The notes beneath the pieces were generated by a model, which was not told where the DNA came from, searched no databases, and saw only the letters and a list, made by a program, of their open reading frames with translations. Below, piece by piece: positions 1 to 10,388 of a stretch of DNA of 64,000 bases; the first letter of the stretch is position 1, and each line of letters begins with the position of its first letter. This DNA is from Bacillota bacterium (GTDB lineage Bacteria; Bacillota; Clostridia; Saccharofermentanales; DTU023). The translations under genes were made by a program, and so were the position numbers. The stretch is from the NCBI GenBank assembly GCA_029570375.1, contig JAKPXB010000046.1, forward strand, positions 18,377-82,376, written 5' to 3'.

Positions 1-62
<62 letters not shown>

Positions 63-139
63 CACGACAGCTTCACCATATTACAGCCGCCGGTCTCCTC
101 TTGTCAAGCGCAGAATCGCCCAGTGTAGTTAACCTCTAA

Positions 140-184
140 TTGCAAAAGTAAGCGCTCAATGGTTTTGGGCACTAACCTTTGCAA
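140..184. repeat. Imperfect hairpin repeat, copy A of a TTGCAAAAGTAA family
   Basis: ttgcaaaagtaagcgc...gcactaacctttgcaa followed by acggaga; same layout as the perfect hairpin at 33222-33265. Confidence 0.6.
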
Positions 185-349
185 ACGGAGAGTACGCACT
201 AAGTTTTGTTTTCAACCTCCGGCGGGTTCTGGACAGGTTCTGCCGATAGACAGTATCGTCAAGTAGATTCATAATGGTAAATGAATAGATATAAACACGG
301 CTCGCATTTTATCACAGGAATTCAGCCGTGAATGAAGGAAGGACATAAT

Positions 350-1468
350 ATGACACAACTCGGTTTTGGTCTGATGCGTCTTCCGGTTTTGAATCCGGAC
401 GAAAAATATTCAATCGATTTGGATCAGTTCACCCGGATGGCCGACACTTTCCTCGCGAATGGGTTCACTCATTTTGACACCGCTTACATTTATCACGGTG
501 AGCAGAGTGAGAGAGCTTTCCGGGCAGCTGTCGCCCGCCGCTACGCGCGCGATCGCTTCACGCTGACGGATAAAATGCCCATGTGGCTTGTCGAACGCGA
601 AGAACAGCTGGAGCAGATTTTCGCGGAACAGCTTGAGCGGTGCGGCGTCGGATATTTCGATTTCTACTGGCTCCACTCGCTCAACGCGGATACCTACCAG
701 ACTTGCAGGAAAGTTGACGCTTTCGGTTTTATCGAACGAAAAAAGCGGGAGGGTTTCATTCGCAAGACGGGATTCTCCTTTCATGATTCAGCTGAAGTGC
801 TCGATACGATGCTGACGGAACAACCCGCAGTCGATTATGTCCAGCTGCAGATCAACTACCTGGACTGGGAAGATGACAAAATCCAGTCGAAGCGCTGCTA
901 TGAGACGGCAGTCAAACACGGCAAGCGCGTCATGGTCATGGAACCTGTCAAGGGCGGAACGCTTGCCGCTCTCCCGCCGGAAGCGTCTGCTATTTTCAGA
1001 GCTTACGCGCCCGATGCCTCTGATGCGTCCTGGGCGCTTCGCTATGCCGCTTCTCTCGACGCTGTCGATTTTGTTCTGAGCGGAATGAGCAATGAGGCGC
1101 AGCTCCTCGACAATATCAAGACCATGCGGAACTTCAAGCCGCTGTCTGAAGAAGAATACCGTGTGATCGGCCGAGTGATTCAGCTTCTCCGCGAAACCCG
1201 CGCAATTGCCTGTACGCGGTGCGGATACTGTCTCGACGGCTGCCCGATGAACATCGCAATCCCCGACTATTTCACAGCGTATAACAACTTCACGATGTTT
1301 GGCGAACCGGAGCGCAGCTCATCCTTCTCCGCTTTTAAGCGCCTGGCAGAACAGGGGGGCAGCGCGGACGATTGTCTCGCGTGCGGTGCATGTGAAAGCG
1401 TCTGTCCACAGCATCTGCCGGTCATTGAACACATGCGGTCTGTTGCGCAGCTGATTCAGAAGGAATGA
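350..1468 (+). CDS. Aldo/keto reductase with C-terminal 4Fe-4S motifs
   Basis: LGFGLMRLP start, CTRCGYCLDGCP and CLACGACESVCP clusters; SD gaaggaagg before ATG at 350. Confidence 0.9.
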   Translation: MTQLGFGLMRLPVLNPDEKYSIDLDQFTRMADTFLANGFTHFDTAYIYHGEQSERAFRAAVARRYARDRFTLTDKMPMWLVEREEQLEQIFAEQLERCGVGYFDFYWLHSLNADTYQTCRKVDAFGFIERKKREGFIRKTGFSFHDSAEVLDTMLTEQPAVDYVQLQINYLDWEDDKIQSKRCYETAVKHGKRVMVMEPVKGGTLAALPPEASAIFRAYAPDASDASWALRYAASLDAVDFVLSGMSNEAQLLDNIKTMRNFKPLSEEEYRVIGRVIQLLRETRAIACTRCGYCLDGCPMNIAIPDYFTAYNNFTMFGEPERSSSFSAFKRLAEQGGSADDCLACGACESVCPQHLPVIEHMRSVAQLIQKE

Positions 1469-1496
1469 TAAGCATGTCTATCCTGCGGGTCATCCA

Positions 1497-2072
1497 TTGA
1501 TGAGCATGATCGACGAGATTATCCAGGCGATCGGTAAGCGGCGCCGTGAAGACAAACGTATGGTTGTCGCGATCGACGGAAGAAGCGCCTCCGGGAAGAC
1601 GTCGCTTTCCCTGCAGCTCGGTCAGCTTCTCGACGCGAGCGTCATCCACATGGATCACTTCTTTCCGCGCGCTGAACAGCGAACAGAAGAGCGGAGGAAT
1701 GAGCCGGGAGGCAATATTGATTACGAGCGGTTTCTCCCGGAGGTGCTGGAACCGCTGAGCCGGGGTATCCCTTTCGCCTACCGCCCTTTTGATTGCCGGA
1801 CTATGAGACTAACCGATCCGATTGAGGTGAGACTGACAGATATCGTCATCATCGAAGGCGCCTACGCGTGCCATCCGCTTTTCAGGGCATATTACGATCT
1901 CTGTATCTTCCTGTCCGTCGATCCCGCGACACAAGCCGCGCGCATCCTCAGGCGAAACGGCGCCTCTCTCGCGCAGATGTTTGCCCGGTACTGGATACCG
2001 TGGGAAGAACGGTATATCACATTCTTCCGGATTCCTCAGCATTGCGATCTTGTTTTCAACTCACAGGCGTAA
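1497..2072 (+). CDS. Uridine kinase-like P-loop protein
   Basis: VVAIDGRSASGKTSLS Walker A, HMDHFF motif typical of the uridine kinase family. Confidence 0.75.
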   Translation: MMSMIDEIIQAIGKRRREDKRMVVAIDGRSASGKTSLSLQLGQLLDASVIHMDHFFPRAEQRTEERRNEPGGNIDYERFLPEVLEPLSRGIPFAYRPFDCRTMRLTDPIEVRLTDIVIIEGAYACHPLFRAYYDLCIFLSVDPATQAARILRRNGASLAQMFARYWIPWEERYITFFRIPQHCDLVFNSQA

Positions 2073-2086
2073 GGAACCACTTGTTT

Positions 2087-2100
2087 CGAACATACGTTCG
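2087..2100. promoter_or_regulatory. LexA (DinR) SOS box 1
   Basis: cgaacatacgttcg matches the Firmicutes consensus CGAACRNRYGTTYG. Confidence 0.85.
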
Positions 2101-2114
2101 TGTTATCCTTACAT

Positions 2115-2128
2115 AGAACAATCGTTCT
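2115..2128. promoter_or_regulatory. Second LexA-like box
   Basis: agaacaatcgttct: AGAAC-N4-GTTCT dyad, 28 bp from box 1, just upstream of the SD of the next gene. Confidence 0.6.
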
Positions 2129-2145
2129 GTTTTGGAGGTAACGAC

Positions 2146-2403
2146 ATGTTTGAATATGACACAAAGCGCCTTTACATCACTGTTATCGCCAAGATCAGCC
2201 CGGAGGGCAATCTGTTCCCTCTGGAGATCCGGCTTGACGATGGTGTGGCAATTCCTGTCGATGGCTGTCTCGCGGCACCGCTCTTGAACCCCGCGAAGGA
2301 TGGAAGAACCGCATGGCGTTTTCTCTGCCGCATCGAGGGCATGCCGATGACGCTTTTTTATGATGCCTCTTCCTGCCGATGGTGGTGTGAACCGGCCGCT
2401 TGA
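2146..2403 (+). CDS. Small conserved protein, first gene of dinB operon
   Basis: SD ggaggt 7 nt before ATG; CRIEGMPMTLFYDASSCRWW resembles the C-terminal half of the 3784..4095 product. Confidence 0.75.
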   Translation: MFEYDTKRLYITVIAKISPEGNLFPLEIRLDDGVAIPVDGCLAAPLLNPAKDGRTAWRFLCRIEGMPMTLFYDASSCRWWCEPAA

Positions 2404-2539
2404 TCGAATGCGCCGGCTAAGTTTCCTTTCCTGATCGCCGGGCGGCTGTCTCACAGGCTGATCGCACGCGCGGGGGGATAGCAGTTCAGCTTCGGAGGCT
2501 GAATTTGATCACGCGCGCTGAAGAACAGAAAGAAGAAAA

Positions 2540-3787
2540 ATGATGAAAGATCGCGTCATTCTGCATGTAGACCAGAATTCATTTTACGCCAGCGTCGAGA
2601 TGCTGCGGTATCCGGAGCTGAAGACTGTCCCCTGCGCCGTGGCCGGTGATCCCGTCAACAGGCATGGGATCGTCCTGGCGAAAAACCAGCTCGCAAAAAA
2701 GGCAGGGGTCAGGACAGGTGAGGCAATCTGGCAGGCGAAACAGAAATGCCCCGGTCTGATCCTTATTCCGCCCGATTACCGCCGTTACATTCACTACAGC
2801 CGTCTTGCCCGCGGGATGTACTATGAATACACCGATCGCGTCGAGCCCTTCGGGATTGACGAATGCTGGCTCGATCTCACCGGTTCTCCCAGTGACGACG
2901 GCGCCGCCGTCGCCGAAGAACTGCGCCGGCGCATGAAAGACGAACTCGGCCTGACGGTCAGTGTCGGCGTCAGCTGGAACAAGATCTACGCCAAGCTCGG
3001 CAGCGATATGAGGAAACCGGATGCGGTCACGGTCATTACGCGGAGCAATTATTTAGATGTCGTCTACCCCCTGCCCGCTGAGGATCTGATCTATGTGGGA
3101 CCTGCCACAACGCGTCAATTGTGCCGTATCGGCGTCCGCACGATCGGAGAACTCGCCGCACTGGGCCCCGCTTACCTTCGCTCTGTCTTCGGCGTCGTCG
3201 GACTGAACCTCTACGCTTTCGCCGCTGGACTCGACGAGACCCCGGTCGCGGCATCCGGGCGTGAAGTCCCCATCAAATCAGTCGGGAACTCCCTCACGAC
3301 ACACCACGATCTCTACACCGAGCAGGAGATCAAAGCCGTAACGTATATGTTGTCCGAGTCGGTGACGAGCCGCCTCCGCGACGCGGGGATGGCGGCGCGG
3401 ACAGTACAGATCAGCATGCGGGACTACGAGCTTCATAATTTTGAGCGTCAGGCGCCGCTTCCCCGTCCGACACAGCTGTGCGCAGAGATCGCGCCGGCCG
3501 CGACACGGCTCATTCTGGATCACTTTGAGAAAGGCCAGTGGATTCGAAGCCTTGGCGTCCGCGCCTGCAACCTCGTGCCTGTCTCACAGCTGAACCAGCA
3601 ATCCTATCTTGTACAGGAAGCGAGACGCGAGGCGGCGCTCCGCCTTGAGGAAGCAATTGATCACCTTCGAACCCGGTACGGAGGACTCGCAGTTCGGCGC
3701 GGCGTCTCGCTTGTCGACCGCGCGCTTACAGAACACGACATCAAGCGCGAAAATGTCATTCACCCGATCGGGTTTTTCGGACCATGA
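2540..3787 (+). CDS. dinB: Y-family DNA polymerase (DinB/Pol IV-like)
   Basis: VILHVDQNSFYASVEM, YRRYIHYS, FGIDECWLDLTGS, SVGVSWNKIYAKLGSDMRKPD. Confidence 0.95.
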   Translation: MMKDRVILHVDQNSFYASVEMLRYPELKTVPCAVAGDPVNRHGIVLAKNQLAKKAGVRTGEAIWQAKQKCPGLILIPPDYRRYIHYSRLARGMYYEYTDRVEPFGIDECWLDLTGSPSDDGAAVAEELRRRMKDELGLTVSVGVSWNKIYAKLGSDMRKPDAVTVITRSNYLDVVYPLPAEDLIYVGPATTRQLCRIGVRTIGELAALGPAYLRSVFGVVGLNLYAFAAGLDETPVAASGREVPIKSVGNSLTTHHDLYTEQEIKAVTYMLSESVTSRLRDAGMAARTVQISMRDYELHNFERQAPLPRPTQLCAEIAPAATRLILDHFEKGQWIRSLGVRACNLVPVSQLNQQSYLVQEARREAALRLEEAIDHLRTRYGGLAVRRGVSLVDRALTEHDIKRENVIHPIGFFGP

Positions 3788-4095
3788 GCCGGCCCGTTCC
3801 CGTTGCTGTTCTCCTGGAAATGCGCGCATCCGGCATCCGGAAGCCGCTCGCCGTCACGTGGGAGGATGGCACGCGCTATGAGATTACGACGTCGCGCTAT
3901 GTCGGCTTTCAGAAGGCGAAGTCAGCGGGATCGGGCGAATGCTGGCTATGCCGCATCGAAGGCCACGATATCCCCCTCTATTACTGTACGCTGACAGGGC
4001 GCTGGTGGATGGATGGGAAAGGTGCGCCGGAACCCGCGCCGGCGCCGGAAGCTTACCGGCGTGTCAAAGACAGAGCGTACAGACCGGATCGTTGA
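3784..4095 (+). CDS. Small conserved protein, similar to the 2146..2403 product
   Basis: ATGA overlap with dinB stop; ECWLCRIEGHDIPLYYCTLTGRWW aligns with the upstream small protein. Confidence 0.75.
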   Translation: MSRPVPVAVLLEMRASGIRKPLAVTWEDGTRYEITTSRYVGFQKAKSAGSGECWLCRIEGHDIPLYYCTLTGRWWMDGKGAPEPAPAPEAYRRVKDRAYRPDR

Positions 4096-4303
4096 CCGAA
4101 ACAGAGAGAGCACGGACGGAGAGCCGGACAATTTTCCACATGGCAAAGAGCGAACGATTCCGGTGAAACAGGACAGAAGATGAGATCAATCGCCCTTATT
4201 CTGCAAGGAATCATTCAATCGACATCTGTTGCCGGCCCAGTCGCGGGAAAATGGCGTCCGTTTGTGAGACAATATAAGCAGAATTTCCCAGGGAGCCGCT
4301 GCC

Positions 4304-5419
4304 ATGTTAAGACAAAAAACATTCCGCACGTATAAAGAACAGATCGATTTCATGAGAAGCCGCGGTATCGCGATTGAAGACGAGGACGAGGCAATTGAAG
4401 CGCTCAGCACTTTCTCTTACTACTCGCTCGTCAATCTCAACAAGCACCTCTATGGCGGCCTGACAGAGCGCCAGTTCACCGGCGGCCCGTCACTGCTTGA
4501 TCTGCAGCTGGCGCACATGTTAAATATGAGCTTTTACCAGGTGGTTCTCAAAGGAATCCTCTATGTGGAAACGTCGTTCAAAACAAAACTGGCTTATCTG
4601 ATCTCCCGTAAATACGGCGTCACGAGCCGCGGCGATATCAGCGACCCGAACAGTAATTTTCTGTACCGTGGTTACTACGAGGACTCAAAACCGTTCACGG
4701 CCAATACACTCCGCTCGCTGCAGGGAAAACTGCACTTTCTTCAGTCTGAGGAAGAAGAAAAATCGTATTCACATCATTTTCTTCTCGCTAACCGACAGCT
4801 TCCCCCGTGGATCTTCATTCATGACGTCGATTTTGGCGTGTCAATCCAGTGGTACAATATTCTCCGCGATCAGGACCAGAATGAAATCTGCGAAAAGATG
4901 CTGTGGGGCGAAACGGGACACATTCCTCACCGTACTTCAATTGATGAAGCAAAGATTTTCTTCTCTCAGGCACTGCAAGTCCTGAGAGAATACAGAAACA
5001 CCATCGCGCACGGGCAGCGCGTATTCCCGAGTGAGATAGAGAATTCCCTCCCCGCGCAGGAGCTGTTCGCAGTCCTCCCGGAAGGAGTGTTGACAAGACG
5101 CGAATACGATGCGGGAATCGGAACGAATGATCCCTATGCCTGCCTTCTCTCCATCGTCATGTTTATTCACGACCCCGTCCTGATGTTAAGCTTTCTCTCC
5201 GAATTGCAGTCGCAACTGGATTTCGCCCGCCTGATGCAGAACTCTGTGTCTTCGGAGCTGAAAAGTCCTTACGAAATTCTCGGGATCCCATCGTTCACCG
5301 TCGAGCGCCTGGTCGGGATGAGCCATCAGCGGTTTGGTGAAATCTCGCGGTATTACTTTAACCTCGGCGAGTCTCCTGCTGACAAAGAAAAACAGCCGGC
5401 AGACGCGCATTCTGTTTAA
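4304..5419 (+). CDS. Abi_2 (AbiD/AbiF-like) family protein, putative abortive infection
   Basis: Family-like N-terminus (KTYKEQIDFMRSRGI..FSYYSLVNLN) and HEPN-type R-x4-H motif in EYRNTIAHGQRVF. Confidence 0.75.
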   Translation: MLRQKTFRTYKEQIDFMRSRGIAIEDEDEAIEALSTFSYYSLVNLNKHLYGGLTERQFTGGPSLLDLQLAHMLNMSFYQVVLKGILYVETSFKTKLAYLISRKYGVTSRGDISDPNSNFLYRGYYEDSKPFTANTLRSLQGKLHFLQSEEEEKSYSHHFLLANRQLPPWIFIHDVDFGVSIQWYNILRDQDQNEICEKMLWGETGHIPHRTSIDEAKIFFSQALQVLREYRNTIAHGQRVFPSEIENSLPAQELFAVLPEGVLTRREYDAGIGTNDPYACLLSIVMFIHDPVLMLSFLSELQSQLDFARLMQNSVSSELKSPYEILGIPSFTVERLVGMSHQRFGEISRYYFNLGESPADKEKQPADAHSV

Positions 5420-5672
5420 TATCCGTCAACAAACAGTACCCGGGCAAAACGCAATACTTCGTATTAATTAATCCCCTTTCAGCCCAACACAATATCCATG
5501 ATCACCATGATGATAGATCCGATCACGAGCGCGTAGGCAGCCGTCCGCTCTATTCAATCACGGACGATCAGGCTGGATTGTATGAAATGACACACGCCGA
5601 CCGGAATGCCTCGAAGTGCGGCGGGACGGCTGGGCCATCCGGCAGGCCACATTAAAAGATCACACGTACAGG

Positions 5673-6425
5673 CTATGTCCAGTCGGCGAGGACTTCCTCA
5701 TAGCCCAGATACTTCTCTTTGTCAGAAGCCGCAGCCAGGCAGATGACCCCAATACCTGCGCCGGCGAGAGCTTTCGCCGCGGCGGCAAGCGTCGCGCCCG
5801 TCGTCAGCACATCATCGATTAATAAGACATGCCGCCCGCGGAGATGATTCATAGCAGGAGCGCGCGGATCCACCTGAAAGGCATCCGCCAAATGCCGGCG
5901 CCTTTCTTCTGCTGTCCGGCTTTCGCTCTGACGGCTTGTATGCACCTTTCGGTAGAGAAGCCGGTCCACGACAGGCAGACCTGACTCCGCCCCGAGCATT
6001 TCAGCGAGCAGCGCCGCCTGATTGTATCCGCGCTCCACGAATCTCTTCCGGTGCAATGGTACTGGAATAAGCGCGTCCACATCGATATGGCAGCGTTTCA
6101 CCGTCCTGTAAAGAAAAGGGGCGAGCGCCTCTGCCAGGTCTGTTCTCCCGGCGAACTTCAGTGAGACAATTAACCGGGGCAGCGGATCGCGATAATAAAA
6201 TGTCGCGAACAGCGGCCATGGCTCTCCCCATCCGATACGCTCGCGATCCATGCGAAAGGGCAGAGAAGAAAGGCAGTCTAAGCATACGGCGGGAGAGGGA
6301 AGGGGCGGTTGAACGGTTTGACCGCAGACAGCACAGTAAGGCTGGTAATAGAAATCAATAAAGTGTTCGCGTATCAGTGATCTTAAACTGTCAGAGCGCA
6401 CCAAGTGAGAGCGACGGTCACGCAC
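5673..6425 (-). CDS. comFC: ComF family phosphoribosyltransferase-like protein
   Basis: CAVCG..CLDC zinc motif, RPRT-like HVLLIDDVLTTGATLAAAAKAL; in-frame GTG at 6425 overlaps the recD2 stop. Confidence 0.85.
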   Translation of the reverse strand: MRDRRSHLVRSDSLRSLIREHFIDFYYQPYCAVCGQTVQPPLPSPAVCLDCLSSLPFRMDRERIGWGEPWPLFATFYYRDPLPRLIVSLKFAGRTDLAEALAPFLYRTVKRCHIDVDALIPVPLHRKRFVERGYNQAALLAEMLGAESGLPVVDRLLYRKVHTSRQSESRTAEERRRHLADAFQVDPRAPAMNHLRGRHVLLIDDVLTTGATLAAAAKALAGAGIGVICLAAASDKEKYLGYEEVLADWT

Positions 6426-8967
6426 GGGATAACCGCTCCGGATTCCCAGAGGCGCGGAGCCAGTGTCGCAGCATACCCCGGCGCTCATTCGCTTCGTTGT
6501 TCGCCAGCATCATGCGCAGCGTCTGACGCCGTGTGAGGAGGAACAGGCGCTCTTTCGCACGGGTGACTCCTGTATAGAGGAGATTACGTGTTAAGAAAGA
6601 CGGCGCTCCCGAAGGAATCACAAGGATTTCAACGGGATACTCCGACCCCTGCGATTTGTGGATCGTTGTCGCGTAAGCGAGGTCAATATCGTCCAGATCG
6701 CTGCCTTGAATTATCGCCAGACGCTCCTCCTCGAACAGCACCGAAATGCTTTTGTCCGAAAGACTAATGGACTGAACAATTCCCATTTCACCGTTCATCA
6801 CGCCTTTCCCGGAAGCTCCGGTCCGCGGAATCGTCCACTCGAGATCGTAATGATTCCTTGTCTGCAGCACCTTATCTCCGGAAGTCATGCGGTAACCGTG
6901 GGTCTCGATCGAGTAGAAATCTTCACCGCGGGAGAACTTCTGAAGGATCCTGTTCAGTTCGACAACGCCGGCTCTCCCCCGCCGGATCGCCGACAGAACC
7001 TGAACCCCGTAGATACCGTCAATCTTATAATGGTCGGGCAGGACCTCACGACACAGTTTTAACACCCCGTCGCTCATTTCCTGCTCGTCTCCGCAGTCGA
7101 TAAAAATAAAATCTGACTCCAGGGACTGATCAAGCATCAACTCTTCCCCTCTGAGAATCCGGTGCGCGTTCGAAACGATCAGCTTATGGTTTTCCTGACG
7201 GTAAATCTGCGTCAGGCGCGTGTGAGGCAGAAATGGCGCGCCCAGAATATCGCGCAGTATTTGTCCCGGGCCGATAGACGGGAGCTGGTCCGCGTCTCCA
7301 ATCAGCAGGACGCGCGTGCCCGGCCTTATGGCGGACATAAGGTGAGCGAACAGGAACAGATCAATCATGGAACACTCGTCGACAATCAACGTATCGCCTT
7401 CAATCGCCTCCGCCGTCAGCCAGAATGATGCATTGGGCATTTCGTCTTCGCGTACCTGCAAGGAGAGCAGGCGGTGCAGTGTCCTGGGATTCATTCGGCA
7501 GACTTCCGACAGGCGCCTGGCCGCCCTGCCCGTCGGAGCGGCTAATAAAATCTTTTCCCCCCTGTTCTTCAGGATACGCGTCAGAAGCCGGACAATCGTA
7601 GTTTTTCCTGTCCCGGGGCCCCCCGTCAACACCGAGAGCGGTTTCGTCAGCGCTACGATGAGTGCCTGACTTTGTTCCTCACTCGGAGAAAACCCCTCAT
7701 CATGCGCCATCTGCCGCACCGCGCGGCGTGCCATCTCTTCACTCATTAACCTCTCTGACGGAAGAGGCACAGAGGACAGGAAGCGAAAACGTTCGGCAAG
7801 CGCGCGTTCGATGACCGCGATGTCAGGAAGGGAGAGCGCCTCCCCGTCGACGAGATCCCGCTGCTCCCAGCCCGGCTCCCCCCCGCCGCTTCCGCGCCCT
7901 GTGTCAGATCGTGCGTCAGAACATCCGCATGGCGCTTCCGTCACATAATCAATCGGAACGCGTCTTTGGAGAAGACCTTCGTCCGGTTCTCCACAGGCGT
8001 CCGCGGCGCGCACAAGCTTCCCTTCGCTGAGCAGTGCGGCGATCGCGTCCCTGACTTTCGATTCATTTACATCTAGCTGCACTGACAGATAACCTGCCAC
8101 TCTGTCCGACGGAACGATCGTGTTCCCGCTCTGAAAGAGAGACTGGCTCACGGCGAACAGAACGGCGCCTTTCAGTCTGGAAGGGTGGTCATCCCGGAAG
8201 CCAAGTCCCGCCGCCAGGCGGTCAGCCGTCTGAAAGCCTATGCCAGGCACGCGTTCGGCGAGTATGAAAGGGTTCTCGCGTATCTGTGATTCGGCGGCCA
8301 TGCCAAATATCCTGTAAATGCGGTGGATACGCGCCGGACCGATGCCATGTGGCAGAAGAAAGAGCGATAGGTCCTGATAGGCGCGATCCGTTTTGAGCTG
8401 ATGGCTGAAATTTCTCGCCCTGGCGAGGCCGATTCCCCGTACTTGAGCAGCGCGTTCCGGATCACAGCGGAGTACCGTCAGCGTATCATCTCCGAAAGCC
8501 TGAACGAGTTTCCTTGCTGTCGCTTCCCCGATACCCTTGACGGCGCCTGAGGCCAGATACTTTTCGATTCGATCGCTTTCGCACGGTTGGTCTCGGCTGA
8601 TCTGGCGCACGGCGATCTGCGGGCCGTAAACCGGGTGGTCTTTCCAGTTACCCTCCCCCGACACGGAATCGCCCGCCTGCACGGGAGGCATCACGCCTAT
8701 CGCTGTCCAGTCTTCACCTTTTCCTTCGATTTCGAGAACAGTATACCCGTTCTCCTGATTACGGAAAACGACTCGCGACACTGTGCCCGAAAAAGAGATC
8801 GCCCGATCCTCTGTGGGATTAACCTTTTGCCGGTCGTTGCTCAACACTCCATCCCTTCTCTTGTTTGACGCGGATTCCATTCCATCCCTTTTAGGTTCTA
8901 CAGACCGCGCAGTCGGCTCTTTCCTCTCATTTTCGGAATTGCACGATATCACACCCGCCAAACACAC
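6418..8967 (-). CDS. recD2: ATP-dependent RecD2-like helicase
   Basis: VLTGGPGTGKTTIVRLL Walker A, DECSMIDLFLF, TIHKSQGSEYP; start may be internal (8880). Confidence 0.9.
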   Translation of the reverse strand: MCLAGVISCNSENERKEPTARSVEPKRDGMESASNKRRDGVLSNDRQKVNPTEDRAISFSGTVSRVVFRNQENGYTVLEIEGKGEDWTAIGVMPPVQAGDSVSGEGNWKDHPVYGPQIAVRQISRDQPCESDRIEKYLASGAVKGIGEATARKLVQAFGDDTLTVLRCDPERAAQVRGIGLARARNFSHQLKTDRAYQDLSLFLLPHGIGPARIHRIYRIFGMAAESQIRENPFILAERVPGIGFQTADRLAAGLGFRDDHPSRLKGAVLFAVSQSLFQSGNTIVPSDRVAGYLSVQLDVNESKVRDAIAALLSEGKLVRAADACGEPDEGLLQRRVPIDYVTEAPCGCSDARSDTGRGSGGGEPGWEQRDLVDGEALSLPDIAVIERALAERFRFLSSVPLPSERLMSEEMARRAVRQMAHDEGFSPSEEQSQALIVALTKPLSVLTGGPGTGKTTIVRLLTRILKNRGEKILLAAPTGRAARRLSEVCRMNPRTLHRLLSLQVREDEMPNASFWLTAEAIEGDTLIVDECSMIDLFLFAHLMSAIRPGTRVLLIGDADQLPSIGPGQILRDILGAPFLPHTRLTQIYRQENHKLIVSNAHRILRGEELMLDQSLESDFIFIDCGDEQEMSDGVLKLCREVLPDHYKIDGIYGVQVLSAIRRGRAGVVELNRILQKFSRGEDFYSIETHGYRMTSGDKVLQTRNHYDLEWTIPRTGASGKGVMNGEMGIVQSISLSDKSISVLFEEERLAIIQGSDLDDIDLAYATTIHKSQGSEYPVEILVIPSGAPSFLTRNLLYTGVTRAKERLFLLTRRQTLRMMLANNEANERRGMLRHWLRASGNPERLSRA

Positions 8968-9021
8968 GTGACGGCACCTTCTGACCGGAAACGCACGCGT
9001 TCATTTCCGTGAGAAACGCGT

Positions 9022-10200
9022 CTAGAACAGGTGGACCATGTCGAGCCGCTCCCAGGGCAGATCAAGTTCAGGCCGGCCAAAGTGTCCGTAATTGCTCACC
9101 TGTGTATAGATCGGTTTCCGCATATCGAAACGTTCAATGATTGCGTCGGGACGGAGATCGATATTTTTCTGAACAAAATGGCTGAGGAATTCATCTGAGT
9201 GTTTTTTGCCCGAACCGAATGTAGTGACCGTAACGGAAACAGGCTGCGCCACACCAATGATATACGCCAGCTGCACTTCGCACTGGGAACAGACACCGGC
9301 GGCGACCATGTTCTTCGCGATATGGCGCGCGGCATAGGAGGCCGTGCGATCTACCTTTGTCGGATCCTTGCCGGAGAACGCGCCGCCGCCGTGGTGGCCA
9401 AAACCGCCGTATGTGTCGCAGATGATCTTCCGGCCTGTAAGACCTGTGTCGCCCTGCGGTCCGCCGATGACAAAACGTCCTGTGGGATTGATGTACACCT
9501 TCGTCTGGCTGTCAAACAGATTACCTGCCAGAATAGGATAAATCACCTGATCTTCGACTTCGTCACGCACCTGATCCAATGTCGCCTCCGCCCGATGCTG
9601 CGTCGACACTACGACCGCGTCGATATGCACGGGGCGGTCGCCTTCATAGCGAATCGTCACTTGTGATTTGCCGTCGGGACAGAGTGACGGAGCGGTACCG
9701 TTCTTTCTCGCTTCAGCCAATTTCTGGGTCAGTCTGTGCGATAAACTGATCGGCAGCGGCATAAACTCCGGCGTGTCGTCGTTCGCGTATCCGAACATCA
9801 TTCCCTGATCGCCCGCGCCGAGGTGACTTTCCGATTCCCCCGTTCGCTCCTCATAGGAGCAGTCGACGCCAATCGCTATATCTTTAGACTGTTCATCAAT
9901 AGCCGTCATCACTGCGCAAGAGTCAGCGTCAAAACCGTACTGGCTCCCCGTGTAGCCGATCCTCCGGATCGTCTCGCGCGCGATAAAGGGTATATCGGCG
10001 TAGGCTGTCGTCGTAATCTCCCCCATCACCAGCACAAGTCCCGTCGTCGTCACCGTTTCACAGGCTACCCTCGCAAAGGGATCGTGCTCAATAATCGCGT
10101 CAAGAACGGCATCCGCAATTTGATCGCACACCTTGTCGGGGTGCCCTTCCGTGACCGATTCAGACGTGAACAGCCATACATCTTTTGTCGAATTGAACAT
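9022..10200 (-). CDS. metK: S-adenosylmethionine synthetase
   Basis: [53 protein letters not shown]. Confidence 0.98.
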   Translation of the reverse strand: MFNSTKDVWLFTSESVTEGHPDKVCDQIADAVLDAIIEHDPFARVACETVTTTGLVLVMGEITTTAYADIPFIARETIRRIGYTGSQYGFDADSCAVMTAIDEQSKDIAIGVDCSYEERTGESESHLGAGDQGMMFGYANDDTPEFMPLPISLSHRLTQKLAEARKNGTAPSLCPDGKSQVTIRYEGDRPVHIDAVVVSTQHRAEATLDQVRDEVEDQVIYPILAGNLFDSQTKVYINPTGRFVIGGPQGDTGLTGRKIICDTYGGFGHHGGGAFSGKDPTKVDRTASYAARHIAKNMVAAGVCSQCEVQLAYIIGVAQPVSVTVTTFGSGKKHSDEFLSHFVQKNIDLRPDAIIERFDMRKPIYTQVSNYGHFGRPELDLPWERLDMVHLF

Positions 10201-10260
10201 CTCGTTTCTCCTGTTCTATCAATGATATCGGAGCTCTAATCAGCCGATTGCTTCCAACGA

Positions 10261-10281
10261 AAAAAACCTCCGGGCGGAGGT
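10261..10281 (-). terminator. Intrinsic terminator of the SAM-I riboswitch
   Basis: Minus strand acctccgcccggaggtttttt directly after the aptamer. Confidence 0.85.
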
Positions 10282-10290
10282 CTTGAAAGT

Positions 10291-10388
10291 ATCATCTCTC
10301 AGACCGCTCCGGTCTGCAGGACTTAGCACCGATACGTTACCGCCGGTTGCCGGGTTTCAAAGGGCCTGTCCCTCCACCTCTCTCGATA
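10291..10388 (-). ncRNA. SAM-I (S-box) riboswitch aptamer upstream of metK
   Basis: Minus strand atcgagagaggtggagggacaggccctttgaaacccggcaaccgg...ggtgctaagtcctgcag...gagagatgat. Confidence 0.95.
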
